Positions 48,601 to 61,865 of a stretch of 64,000 nt of DNA are shown one piece after another. The notes under the pieces are model-generated. The model saw only the letters and a list, made by a program, of their open reading frames with translations. It was not told where the DNA came from and searched no databases. The position numbers and the translations under genes are program-made. The stretch is from Kalmusia sp. IMI 367209 (taxonomy: Eukaryota; Ascomycota; Dothideomycetes; Pleosporales; Didymosphaeriaceae). Position 1 is the stretch's first letter; each line of letters starts with the position of its first letter. The stretch is taken from contig JAPEUQ010000001.1 of NCBI GenBank assembly GCA_027946365.1, positions 4,316,345 to 4,380,344 on the forward strand, written 5' to 3'.

Positions 48601-49900
48601 GAGAAGGAGAAAGGAAAGAAAATAAGAATAGAGAAGGGACTACGGCCCTAGAAGTGATTATATAATAGATCCTTAATCTTTTACTAGACTGGCTAGTGTA
48701 GTTTAAGTCTCTAATATAAGAGCTGGCGCTCTAGGCCATTATTAGTGGTATAAGCCTACTAATTATCATCCTCCCTATAAGGGGTAGTAAGACGCTACTT
48801 ACTATAATAATAGTTATACTAGACACCTATTAGTAGAGGGATAAGCTAAGTATTACCCTCCTTATAGTACTCTACTATGTGCTAATTAACGACACCATCA
48901 CATAGCTAGTAGAAATAGGCGTTAAAGGAGTAGAATAGTAGTATAACTCTAGTAGTAAGTATTAAAATAGTTAATAGTATATATCTATATTAATTATTAT
49001 TATAAGCGCTAATTAGATTAATAGTTATGATAATTACTTCCTAGTATATATAATACTTTTATCTAGGTAAGACGTCCTTTACTATATAGTTATTAATAAG
49101 TGCCACGTTATAATTATAACTAATTCCTAATATACTAGGCTGAGACGACTTAAGGATATACAGTACTAGTATACTAGTATATACTCTTAATAGTGATGTT
49201 ATTCTCCTTACTAAAGAAGAAGCTTTATAGGTAATATTAATACCTAGGATTATAATTATTTATATAAAGACTACGTAGCGTGTAGATACTAGCTATATTA
49301 TTATACTATACTAGTAAGATAGTAAACTCTAGGCCGTAGTAGTTTACTAGATATAGAGGCTTATAGATAAGGCTTAGTACCGTTTAGCGTTAATAGGGGG
49401 TAATAGAGAAGTAGCTAAAGATATTATCTACTACTATAGTAAAGTAACCTATGAGTAACTTAAATAGATTCTAGGCTATTCTATATACTATATAGACTTA
49501 AACGATCGTGCCTATACGCTAAAAAGATAATAATATAATAGGAAGCTAATAGCGTCTACGTTTACCTTAGATATAGAAGTAGATATGGCGGACATCCTAT
49601 TTATACTATATATAGAATAGCCCTAGGATATAGTTAACTTTATCTAGAAGAGTAGGCGGGCGTATAAGTTAGTAAAGATAGTAATCCTAATAATTTATCT
49701 ATAGTAGATAGGAGGTGGGATTCAGCCGCTAAAGAAAGGGTAGGGTAATAATACTAGTAAGTTAAAAGATACTAATAGTCTAAATAATAGTAAGGCTATA
49801 ACTATCTTTATATAGACTGGGGCTGCCAGTAGATAGTAATAAGCTAGTATATAGATAAGAGGCGGTTGTCGTATACTAACCTCTAGATTTAAGTATAATT
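45700..49900 (+). pseudogene. Decayed OrsD-like zinc-finger / RecQ-type helicase gene of a repeated fungal family
   Basis: Reading TAG/TAA as former Gln/Trp codons, the plus strand shows helicase blocks in order. A Walker A remnant lies at about 48770 (ILPIRGSKTLL for ILPTGxGKSLL), then VLINDTI at about 48885. A DECH-box remnant is at about 49100 (VINKCHVIITNS for VDECHLIxTxS). The C-terminal RecA lobe is at about 49420-49670, with IIYYYSK, FTLDIEVDMADI for ATxALGxGIDIPxI, and FIQKSRRAYK for FVQxSGRGGR. Upstream, at about 45900-46000, CVNQKYIQKYVRNKHNSY resembles the CxxxKxIxxHxxxxHxW zinc-finger stretch of OrsD/DUF3505 proteins. Fungal genomes carry many such OrsD-RecQ genes, often as repeats or near telomeres (telomere-linked helicases). 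Many stops and lost catalytic residues make this inactive. The exact ends are unclear. Confidence 0.65.
47460..47660 (+). repeat. Purine-rich GGA/GAA tract within the helicase pseudogene
   Basis: About 200 bases of GGAGGAGGAAA-like sequence, probably once encoding a basic/acidic linker (Arg, Lys, Glu, Gly) between the zinc-finger region and the helicase. The open frame on the opposite strand is a by-product. Confidence 0.6.
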
Positions 49901-50446
49901 AGGGGTAGCTACTTTTATACTAGCGCCCATATTAAAAGAGCTAAAGGTGGCTATCTATAATAACTATAAAGAGTAACAGCGTAGTAATATATAAATATTA
50001 TAGAATATATAATTACTATAAACCTTCTAAGAGTAGGTAGTACGTAGGAAGCTAGATAAGCTAATAGGATGGGCGTGTCTCTACTACTAAGCGATATATA
50101 GCGAGCTTATTATTAATATAAATAGAATTATTATAATAAAAAATAAATAATAATATATAGTCTATAATCTTTTATAGTATAAGTGACTTAGCGGTGAGAG
50201 GAGCTATAGAATAAAAAAAAATAAATAATATATATAAGGTGGTGCGGTATAGTAGGGAGATATATATATATTATAAATATAGTATAGTAGACTACCTCTA
50301 TAATCATTAATAGAATAGTAATAATAAAGGGGTATATAACTATACCTAACTAAATATTATTCTCTCTATCCTATTTACCCTCTACGCCATAGCAGAGTAA
50401 AGCATTAGTTAATAATAATAATATAGAGGTGGGGTAATAGCCTAAT

Positions 50447-50884
50447 TATAATAAGACGGCCGTGAGGCTATCTCAAAGGGGTTAAGTAGAAAATAAAGAC
50501 GTATAGGGTTATATAGTTATAAGGGGTAAATATTAATTAACTACTATAAGTATTAATTATTAATAAGGTTAATGGTAGTCTTCCGTGAGGAACTACTTAT
50601 AAGAGAACTTAATGGATTAACGATAAGGGTTATTAGTAGTCACTTATTATCTCTATATACTACTATCTAAGGTTGGCTCTATGGGCTCTATGAATAGAGC
50701 CTATAGAGTTAACTCTACGGGCTCTATAAATAGAGCCTATAGAGCCATTATATAATTATATTATATATTTATATTATACTTAGTATTACTTCCGTGATTA
50801 TAATACTGGTCCTTCTAATTCTACTAGTTATTACTATTAATATTATCATTATCATAATTCTATTATAGTATAGTAGTTATAATA
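50447..50884 (-). repeat. 3' LTR of Gypsy copy B
   Basis: 438 bp. It shares with the other LTR the CGTRAGRCTATCT start, the GGTTGGCTCTATGGGCTCT palindrome-rich middle and the GATTATAATACTRGTCC end region. Most differences between the two LTRs are transitions. Confidence 0.82.
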
Positions 50885-53800
50885 CTATTTCCCCTTTTAG
50901 TTCTTTGGCCTAAAGAATGTTCCGTTATAGGGGTGAAGCTATATTAGTGGGGCGATTTCTATTAGTTCTTAGGTTATTATTATCCTTTATACCTTCTCAT
51001 AAAATTACTAAACGTCTTATACTTACTAATAAAATTAGTCGTTGTGGGTTTATTACTATACCTTATTCTTAATATACTAGGTTAAATTTAGATTATATTA
51101 TTTCCCTTATAATATTCTAAAAAGGTTGACTTACGAGCCTTATGTAAGATCTAGCGTCTAATATTTTTATAACATAAATAATATTTTAGTAGCTAAGAGT
51201 AAGTGGTTTATTTAAGTGTTTTACCTTATATTAATTATTTATAGTGCGATCTGTTGGTCGCTCTTAAGTTAAAATTTAAGTTAAATTAGATGAGGCTGAG
51301 AAAGCCTAAGAGGTAGCGCTAGATATATTAACTACTATTTATATTAAGGTGGTGAGGCTTTAGAAATAGAAGAAATTTTTTAATAAATAGGAGGATTATT
51401 AGTCCGTGGTTCTGGAGGCGGAGTTGAATTAGAAAGAGGTGGATTTATAGACTATTAGTCTATAGAATAGTCTAGAGAAGATAGGAGTTGGCCTAGGTAT
51501 TATTTATACTTCTAATGATAATGTTATTTTTTTAATTTATAGCTAGGTGATTTAGATCTTAGTTTATTATCTCTAGTTTTCTTTATGAGATTAGTTTAGC
51601 TGGTACTCCTTTAGCTTCTTAGGGTAATTAAGATTTTCTTTTAATTTCTATATATTATTTTATGGATTTCCATTCTTGTCTATCCTAGCCTATTTAACCT
51701 AATAATAGTTTTTTTATTTTAGTAGTAGTAGTCTATTATATATAAGACTTTCTATTCTTTTCTATTTCTATATATATCTACTTCGTACACTATGGGTTGC
51801 GTATTCTAAGGTGCCTTTTCTAGTAGTACCATATAGAAGATAGGATAGATTTTTATAAATTCTAGTAGCTTTAATTAGTATATAACTAGTGTAATTTATT
51901 CTATTATCTCGTATGGTCCGATTTTTAAGTAATTAAGTTTTCTAAAGGTCATTTACTAGCTATATTTTTTTATAATAGTTAGACTTTCTCTCTTTTCTAG
52001 TGGGAGTATAGTCTTTTACTTATAATCGTAGTATTTCTTTATTTAGAGTTATAGAAATGTGATATTATTTTTTAGTATATTATATATTTATATAATCCTT
52101 TTATCTAATTTTCTTTATTTATACTTTATAATTCTATTACCTTAGGTATCTGGTATACTTTTGGTGTGAACCCATAATTTACGTAGAATGATATGACTCC
52201 TATAGTGCTATGTTGTGAGCTGTTATAGATCAACTAGGTCATGGGAAGTAGTCTCACCTAGTTATTCTATTAGTAGTTTAAGTAGTATCTTAGGTATTAT
52301 TCTACTATTTAATTTATATGTTTAGTTTATCTATTTATTTAGGGGTGGTATACTATAGATATATTATACTTAATTCTAATTAGTCCGATCACCATTACCT
52401 ATAGTTTTAAAGTAAATCTAATATTCTAGTCTATAATAATTTTATCTAATATCCTATAGTAGGCTACTACTATTAATAAGAATCTAAAAGCTACTTATTC
52501 TACTTTACTAGTTTTTTTATATAGAAGGAAGTAGCTATACTTTATTATTTTATTAATAATTACTATAATTTTATTATATTCTATCCTATTATTGGGGTCT
52601 TTAGATTTTAGTAACTATGTAATGAAGTCTATTATCATCATTCCCTATGGTCGTTTAGGGGTTTCCACTAGTTAGAGTTTCCTATAAGGTGCGTGTTATT
52701 TAGGTTTATTTTAGTGATAATTAGTATAGTTATAGAGGACCTTAGTAACTATCTATTTTATTTTAGAAAGTAGTAGCTTTGTATAAGTCGCTCTAAAGTT
52801 CTTTTAATTCTCTAATATTTATATATTAATACTTTATAGAATTGTTTAATAAATTCTTATTATATCTTTTTTAGAATATAGATTTGGTTAAAGACTTTTA
52901 TTAGTTCTATCTTAGTAATAGTTTCTTCTAGTAGATGGCTTAAGTCTTCTATTATCTATTCTATTTCCGTTAAATCTATTCTTCCTACTTACTAGTTTAG
53001 AGTTCTATTAAGGCTACTAGTTTAGAATAATTATAGATTATATTTTCCTTATTATCGTATGTTAGTAAGGTTACTAAAACTTAAGTTATTCCTTATAGAT
53101 CTAGTCTCCTACTTAGGGTATTAGCCCTTAAGTTATCTATTTCTTTAGTGTAGATAATTTTAAAGTTAAACGTAATTAATTATTCTATCTATCTAGTTTA
53201 TTATTAGTTTAGGACCTTAGTTATTATAAATCTGGTGAGGTTTTTATAGTCTAAATAGACTAGGATCTAATATTTTACCCCTTAGAGATATATCCTCTAT
53301 TCCTTAAATGTCGTAAATATGGCTAGTATTTCTTTATTATATATATTATAGTTTAACTCTAGTGGTTTTATCTTTTATAAATAATATTTTATTAAGTGTT
53401 TTTATCTATTTATGGGTCTCTCTAGAGTAGGTATATTCTAATAGCGAAGTTGGATATATCTATTTTTAAAATTATTAGTAACTATAGGTTAAAGATCTAT
53501 AGTATTAGATACTTTATAAATTTCTTCTTTAGAGTATTTATTACCGTCGCGTATTCCTTAGTCTATTTAAAAGGAGTATTCTTTTTATTAATTTTATTAA
53601 GGGATTGGTTATTTTGGACTAATGTGGAATGAATTTTCTATAAAAGTTATAGAATCCTAGGAAGGATTATACTTTCTTAATATTTTTAACTCTAGTTATT
53701 TAAGGATATCTTTGACCTTTACTAGTTCTACCTTGATTTTCCCTGGTTCTATTATGTATTCTAGGAAGGTAGTTATGGTTATACTAAATTCGTATTTTTA

Positions 53801-56800
53801 GAGCTTAAGGTAAAGTTTAGCATCTCTTATTTACTAGAGGACCTTATTTATTTATCGCTTATATTCTTCTAGTTTTTCTGAATAGATTAAGACGTCGTCT
53901 AGATAGGCTATAGTGTATTTTCTAGATAGTTTTTAAGGATGATATTTATTTACTACTAAAAGAAGACTAATGCGTTTATAAGACTAAACGGTATTATATT
54001 TTATTTATATAGCCCTATTTTAGTGTGGAAGGTTATCTTTTATTTATATCCTTCCTTTATTCTAATCTAGTGGTATATTTTTTTATATCTAGTTAGGTGA
54101 AATATTTGGTATATCTTAATTAGTCTTAAAGATCTAATATTAAGGATAGGGATATTTATCCTTAATGGTAATATTATTCGTTTTTAGTAATCTATATAAA
54201 AGTATAGTATAGGGTCGTTCTTTTTATAGTAAAGGTAACCCTATAGGCCGCTAAGAAAGTAAATTCTTAAATATACCCTTAGACTATATATTTAGTAATT
54301 ATACTTTAAATAATTTCGTCCTTTATATTATTATCTTATAGATGAGTCCCTACGTGGGTTGCTTCCCTTCTATATAATTAATCTCACAGTCCCATTCCAT
54401 ATATTCTAGTAAGTAATCTAGTAATTCCTAGAAGATTTCCTTATATTCTTAATAAATATTAAGAATTCCTTCCTTTCTAGACTTCTTATTTATTAAGAGG
54501 TAATAAGGGTACTTTATTTATTATTTCTACTAGTTAATTATTAGGTTAACTTATTTTAGCTAGGTAGTCTAAGAATGACGTCCTGAAGATTATTAATCTA
54601 GGTAATGTCTATAGTTATATTTTTATTTCTAATCCTTAGGATAGAAATAATCCTTTTCTTATTTCTTTTATTACTTACTTCTAGAACGGTAACCCTTTAA
54701 TCCCTAGAAGAATATTAGGTTTTTTTTAGTTGAGTTTATATTCCTTATTTCTATATAAATTCTTTAGAAATAAAGTTTTTATTACTCACTATTAATTATT
54801 ACCCTTATGGGCTATCTATAGTATTTAGCCTCTAGTATTAGGTGGATTTCTTTTATTCCCTTAAGGGGTTTCCTTTCCTTTATACTAGTATTTAGTCTAG
54901 ATCTTTCTTTTTATATATTTTAGGTATTTATTTTCTAGATATTTATACTATAGTCTTCCTATGACACATTCCATCAGTAGTAAGGGTCTAGTATAAGAAT
55001 AAGGTATCCTCCTTATTTCTTCTTAGGATGTTATCTATATACTTCTTTTCTAGTGATAATATCGGTGTGTGGATTCTAAAGACCCTAGTTAAGTATACTT
55101 AATATTTTATTTTTAATATTAATGTAATGAGCACTTATTACTAATATATAAGACCTATAAAATTTTATAATATGTGAGATGTTTTACGTTTACTTAAGGG
55201 TTATCTTTCTTATTAGATTTTCTTCTATTACTGTATTATATTCCTAGATTGGGATCTAATATTTTACTAGAATTTAAGATATATATATTTTATTAATCTA
55301 TTTAACTACTCTGGCTATACTATATTATTTTAAGTTATTAAGAGGTTTATTTATTAAGATCTTATTTCATTCTACCCATTTCTGGAAATCCGTAAATTTG
55401 GTATTTCTAGGGTACTTAATTTTCTATTTCTTATATACCTCATGGATGTTTTATTCTAGTGAGGCTTATTTAAAGAATCTCCATTTTTAATTATTTCCTA
55501 GAATAACTATAAACCTTAGGGTTAAACTATCTACTATGCTAGTTTAGTAGGCTGAAAGTATTCTACTTCTCTAATTTAGATATTTTTATAGGGGTGTTAT
55601 TTTTAAGTGATTAGGGATGAGTATAACTTATCTTCCTCTAATTCTTCTTCTAACTTACTTATTTCCTTAGAGTTAGCTAGGTCGTTAGGAATTTAGGCAT
55701 CTTATTCTTTTCTATTTGTGGTAAGACGTTCTTTAGTCTATTTTAGCTAGTATTCTATAACCTCTTTTATGCTTTTATGGGTGTTATAGTCATCTTTTAA
55801 ATATTTAGCCTAATAGGTTACCTTATATTCCTAATTTCTAGTTAATTAGTCCTTAGATTCCTTTTAATTTCTTTCTCCTAGACTCTTACTGTTGGTGTTT
55901 CTTTTATTAGGGTAGTTTTTAACTATATGGCCTTTCTTTCTATATCCAAAACATGCTCCTTCTTTTCTTAATTAGTCCTTCTATAGATCTATCTTTTATT
56001 ATTTTAAGACTTTCTATCTTCTTTATTGGGCGTTAAGAATTATTAGGTCTTTTATATTAGAGTTGAGTTTAGACCTCCCTTTACCCCTAACTATTTTTCC
56101 TATTAGTTATTCTATTTCTAGAGGTATAATTTATCATCTACTTAGATAGCCTATTAGATTATTATAGGGAATGTTATAGGTTTTTCTATATGGATTATTT
56201 TATAATGGATGTCCCACTTTAGGTCTTTATAGAACCTAGTCATTAAGGCTCATTCTCCTAGTCTAATACTAAAGTGGCCAACTATTTAAATATAGATATA
56301 TATACTACCACTATCTTAGTTTAGTATAGTTATAATAATCTTTATTTTACTATTTATTTAGTATCTATATTACTAAAGATCCTATAGAGTTTTCATTTAA
56401 AGTATTTATAACTTTAAAATATTAAGTTGGTCTCCGTTTTTCTTCTACTTTCTATATTCATATAGAAATCTATTAGGAATCCATTAAACTAATTTATAGC
56501 TTATTCTATAAAGTAGATAATTATATAAGCCACCTTTACTTCTTTAGTCTCTAGGAAGTCGTGGTTTAAATCTAAGTATAGAGATATTAGGTAAGAAATC
56601 TTTTTAACTTACTTTAGGTTCTATTAAACTTCTTAGGTTCTATTAGTTTAAGGGGTGGTTTTAGAGTTATATTTTAATCTTATCTAGTTGTTATTTTATT
56701 TCTCCTCCTTTTTCCCTTTTTTCCTTTTCCTTAAGCTACTGATAGAGCTTTAATTTATTTAATTATTTTATTATAGGCTTCTTTTTATTTCTTACTTTTT

Positions 56801-56952
56801 TCTCTAAGATAATTAATTTATATTTTCATCTAAGTATATTTTATATTATTTATGGGTGTCACCTAAGTGATCCCGACGGTAGTAGATGCTATTATTAATA
56901 GAGGTATAACCTAATATATCTATAGTAAGTCCTTAAGATATAATTATTAAAG

Positions 56953-57387
56953 TATAATAGGTGGTCGTAAGACTATCTTAAAGGGGTTAAGTAGGAAATA
57001 AGGATGTATAGGGTTATATGGTTATAAGGGGTGAACGTTAATTAACTACTATAAGTATTAATTATTAATAAGGTTAATAGTAGTCTTCTATAAGGAACTA
57101 CTTATAAGAGAACTTAATAAATTAATAATAGGGTTATTAGTAATCACTCATCATCTCTATATACTACTATCTAAGGTTGGCTCTATGGGCTCTGTGGATG
57201 AGCCTATAGAGTTGGCTCTACAGGCTCTATAGATAGAGCCTATAGAGTCGTCACGTGATTATATTATATATCTATATTATGCTTAGCATCACTTCCGTGA
57301 TTATAATACTAGTCCTTTTAATTCTACTAGTTATTACTACTAACGCTATTATTATTATAATTCTATTATGATGTAGTAGCCATAATA
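56953..57387 (-). repeat. 5' LTR of Gypsy copy B
   Basis: 435 bp, matching 50447-50884 and the split LTR of copy A. The middle contains GGCTCTATAGATAGAGCC-type inverted repeats that could form a stem. Confidence 0.82.
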
Positions 57388-57782
57388 CTAATTATATAGA
57401 TAATAATGGCGTAATACTGCTTAGCTAGGTTAACTACTAGTATAGTAAAGAGGTTAATCTAGAAAAGAATTATATATACTTTAACTATTAGATTAGTAGG
57501 TAATATATAGGAGGGTAGATACTTAATAGAGTTATAAGTAACGGCGTAGCGTTATAATAGTAATAATATTTAATAAGAAGTAGAAAGAAATAACTATCTC
57601 TTAGTTTTAAGTATATTACCTTCTTACTATATATATTAAGTAAGGATCTATCCATAGAGATTAGATTATAGGTTAAGGGAAAAAGTTATTTAATTTTATT
57701 CTAATGCTAATTTCCTCTTTATATCTATATTATCTTAGTTAATTAAAAGACTAGTTAGGGTCTATATAGTAGACTATACTAG

Positions 57783-57875
57783 CGCCTTTAGCGCCTCTAG
57801 TACCTCTAGTACCTCTAGTATCTTTACTACCTCTAGTACCTCTAGCGCCTCTAGTATCTCTAGTACCTCCCTTCC
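57783..57875 (+). repeat. 9-bp minisatellite, CCTCTAGTA-type
   Basis: About ten near-perfect units (CCTCTAGTA, CCTCTAGCG, TCTCTAGTA). As a coding frame this would give a Pro-Leu-Val/Ala triplet repeat, so it may be the remnant of a repeat-bearing protein of the surrounding element. Confidence 0.8.
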
Positions 57876-59284
57876 CTACTCCCCCCTCTAGCACCTCCCT
57901 TTCTTATTCCCCTCTCCTCTTCCCCTTCCACTTAGTAATAGACTAGGTAGAGGGATACTATAAGCTTTTGAGACCCATACCGTATAGAACGTAGATAGAG
58001 GCGGTATTTAAATAAGATTTAATTAATTTTTTCTCTCTTCCCTTTTATTATTAGGGTGTAGGGCTTTATTTTAGTTAGAAGGTAGAGCAGGTCGACTACT
58101 ATAAAGTATAAAATACTAGACGTCCTTAGTCCTATTAGGGCCTAAATAGCTTAGGTAGGGTTAATTAATATAATAACTAGACTGGTACTAGACTTTAAAA
58201 ATTTACTAGTTCTTTCTTATTTTCTTTATCCTCCTTATCCTTTATATCCTTCTCTATAACCTTCTCCTCTATCTTACTATCCTCTACTTCTTCTATCTCT
58301 ATTATGGCTATTAGGGTACTAACTTTAATTAAGAGGGTTTCTTTTTTATTAATTAAACCGCCCATTACCGCTTCCCCTAGTTATCTATCTAGGGCGGCTA
58401 ATATTATACGTAGTAGGATTTATCTTTAAAATAAATATAAACTATATCTCTAATAGCTAGATATATAGTTTATTTTATATTTAGAAAGTAATAACGACTT
58501 CATACGGCATTAGGTAAAGTATACCCTAGCCTAAAACTTTAACTATTAAGTACTAGCACCTAGTATAATATAGATATTTTCTATACTAATTCCACGTAGC
58601 AGTGATTAGGTTAAGGAAGAGCTTCTATACTATATTATTAATTACTTAGGACCTAACGTTCTAATCTAATATACTTATATTAAATAACTTAATTATTTAT
58701 ACTTCCTTAGTATACCGCTGCCCTAGGTAGACCATAACTTAATAATACTTAATATAGAGAATATTAATCTACTTATTATAGTAGTTATATAAATTTTATA
58801 CTATAATTAATATATTCTAGTAGGGTTAAGCTCACTACTCCCTTATATTAGCTGGTGAGTATGGGCGTTAGTAGCCGAATAGGAAAGTATAAGCTTAAGA
58901 TTAAAGGGTATCTTAAGGTTACGTTAGCTCTATAAGAAGACGATAGTAGAGAGCTAAAACTAAATTATTAATTATATATACCTTTTCTAGTATAGTTAAG
59001 GTTATTAGATAGGGGTTAAAATATTAGTATAGATATCCTCATCTTTACTAATCTTCTACTTAATAACCTAGATAATAAGGGCTTTATTTTTATATAAAAA
59101 AGCGTAGACGTTCTACTCTTTTAGATATACTATTTTAGATGGTTTAAGAAGATCTAGACTATACCTATCCTTTACGTATGCCGTCTCTTACTTCTTAGTA
59201 TAGATTAGCTTAGCGCGCCGGTTATTATTACTAATAATAATAATATATATAAGTATTACTATAATAGCCCCTTCCTTATCTATC

Positions 59285-59440
59285 TATTAATCCTTCTCTC
59301 TTTTTCTATCTTCTTTTTTTTTATCGCCGTCCTCCTCTTTATTATTATCCTCCTCTTCCAGCCTACGCTATATTTCTTCTTTTTCCTCTTTCTCTTCCTC
59401 TTCCTCTTTCTCTTTCTTTTTCTCTTTCTCTTCTTCCCTA
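59285..59440 (+). repeat. Pyrimidine-rich CTT/CCT tract
   Basis: Long runs of TCTTTTTC and CCTCTTCC-like sequence over about 150 bases; low complexity, no gene. Confidence 0.6.
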
Positions 59441-60926
59441 CTAGACTAGCTAAGTCCTAGTATTAGCCCGCGCTCTTAACGTTTTATAGATAGAGATAGC
59501 ATAGGAGAGGCGGTATGTTTAATAGATTAAAGAGATATTTTATAATTAGGTTATACTAAGGGGGGGATACCGCTATTATACTCACTCACCTATATATTCT
59601 ATATAGTACGTATAATAGGCTTCTATACGCTATCTAGTATACTATTATTTAGAAATATCTCTCTAAGTAGCTAGATCATGGTAAGTAAAGAGTACGTAAT
59701 AAAGATAAATTTATAAATAATAAATTTATTAGCTAGTTATCCTACGCTAGATATCTAATAAGATCTATATTAATACTATTATATATTTATTAGGAAGGTT
59801 CTAATTAGGTTTAAAATAGTATCCCATAGTTATCATTTAGGGCGTAGTAGGTGTAGTTATAAATAAGAAATATATTATATATAGACGGAAGTTATAAGAT
59901 CTACTATTAAATATCTACGTAGCTTATTTAAATATAATAACTTAAGGGTGATTAATAGTAGCCTATTACTTAGTAGCGGTGGCTGGGCGGTATTAATAAT
60001 ATAATAGGCCTAAATCTTCTTCTAGTATAAATGGCTATTAGGCTAAATTAAGTAATAAGAATACTAGGTACTATATAGAGTATTAGTAGTAATACTAAGT
60101 AACACTAAGTAAACTAGGTATTATACTAGGTATCATGCTAGGTACTAAGCGCTATACTAGTTATTATCTAAGCGTTATGCTAGGAGTGTTAAATACTAGA
60201 GGTTCTAGAGAAAAAAAAGAAAAAAGAAAAGAAAAAAAAAAGAAGACGGGTACTAGCCTATCTAATAAAAGGAGATTAGTTATTTTCTATTTAAGAAATA
60301 CTATACTTTTATAACTTAGGCGCTATTATTAATTGAACCTAATCTGAGGCTTTAACCTATACTTATCTAGTATATAGTATCTTATAATACTATATATCTT
60401 ATAACACCTATTAAGGGGATACGCCTTACCTTAGTATACCTTAGTAGATATTACTAGAGTATAATATATGAGCTTTATAGCGTTTATAAATGGCTAGGAC
60501 TAATATACTAGGACCACCTACTAATCTAGATTAAAAGAAGCCTCTATTATATAGCTATGTAATACAGGAGACTAAGATGGGATATATAATCCTATAATCC
60601 CACTAGAGTAGAGGGCGAAGTATATATATAAGATCTATATTATAGTTTATAAGATAGTAGGTAGGGTATCTATACTAGGAGATATATTATTAAACTAAAG
60701 GTACGTGATATCACTAAGTACTATATAAATAGTAGATGGATTTTTTTTTAGGGGTTTATAGGGGGTCTAGGCGTGTTATCCCTTATCTTAAGTATACTAG
60801 AGTGCTACTACTAATTAGACCCAGCCATGTTAAATATAATCTTAATATTAATTACGTAACTATATGTTTTAACTAGAACGTAGTAAGTTATATACTTATT
60901 AGAAAGCCCATAGTCTCTACTAAAGT

Positions 60927-61088
60927 AGATAAGATAGTACTATAGAAAGATTATAATCTTTACTAGTAGGAGATAAGATAGTACTATAGAAAAATTATAG
61001 CCTTACTAGTAGGAGGTAAGATAATATTATAAAAGATTATAGTCTTTACTGGTAGGAAATAAGGTAGCGCTATAGAAAGATTATAGCC
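60927..61088 (+). repeat. About 44-bp tandem repeat, four copies
   Basis: Units start near 60927, 60971, 61015 and 61058 with GATAAGATAGTACTATAGAA and end with CTTTACTAGTAGGAG. Differences between copies are mostly transitions. Confidence 0.8.
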
Positions 61089-61599
61089 ATTTATTATTAT
61101 AACTAAAAGGATAAAGAAAATTATCTTACTTTTTAACTATTTACTTTAGCTAGAGTTGCTTAATTAACCTCTAGCTATATAATTACTTTACTAGAGTAGA
61201 GAAGATAGTACTATAGATATATTAACTAGTATAGATTAGGCTACTATTAAGTATATAAGATTTTGAAGGTAAGTATATTATAGATAAAAACTATTACTTT
61301 AAGCGGACTTAATTCCGCTAGAAGTTAATTAGGTACTATAAATAGTAATATTCTTTAAAACTTATAACCCTGTCGCTATAAAGCTTCAAAGGATTAAGTT
61401 AACTATAAAGAAGAAGAGATCTAACGTCTCTATAGGACTCCTACTAGGTCTCTACTATTAGTTATATTATTACGCAGAATCTATCTAATATTACCCTAGG
61501 CTATAAGACCCACTGGTAAACTACCTCTAGGCCGTCTAAAAATAACCTTTTATATAAGACTTAGGCTTTAGGCTATAATGATAGGCCCTAGCCTATAAC

Positions 61600-61865
61600 T
61601 TTAAAAGTAAAACCCCTATAGTTATTCTGTTATTAGCAGCCCCTCCTAGAGGAATGACTAGCTATAAATTAGTATTAGGTACGTAGTATCACCAACCATC
61701 GTTACGACTACATGTATCCTGGGCAGTAGTTAACTATAACTTAAAAAATAAAACCCTATAGTTATTATCCTATATTAGCTACTTGTGAGAATAGTCTATT
61801 ATAAATTAGTATTAGGTATATAGTACTGCCAACCTTTACGATAACACACGCCCCCTAAGTAAAAA
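61600..61865 (+). repeat. Tandem duplication of about 135 bp
   Basis: Two adjacent copies share AAAACCCCTATAGTTATT (or AAAACCCTATAGTTATT), CTATAAATTAGTATTAGGTA and CCAACC.T..TTACGA. They diverge mainly by transitions plus small gaps. Confidence 0.7.

Larger units (their letters stand above)
50447..57387 (-). mobile_element. Full-length Ty3/Gypsy LTR retrotransposon (copy B), RIP-decayed
   Basis: LTRs lie at 50447-50884 and 56953-57387. The flanking CTAAT at 50442-50446 and 57388-57392 is a likely 5-bp target duplication. The coding strand is minus, so the 5' LTR is on the right. In order along the minus strand: a zinc knuckle at about 55950-55910 (ACFGYRKKGHIVKNY, where the usual CxxC and final Cys are partly mutated to Tyr); reverse transcriptase with YLDDVLIYS at about 53930-53890; and integrase and downstream region at about 52330-51800, with STxGVxxFYxNYGFTP and a KxGPYEIIE block. 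This gag-RT-integrase order is diagnostic of Gypsy elements. Length (6941 bp) is normal. Stops are frequent in every domain. Confidence 0.82.

Noticed and set aside
53450..53632. 60-codon plus-strand open frame
   Set aside because: It lies antisense to the RT/RNase H region of the Gypsy element, whose coding strand is minus.
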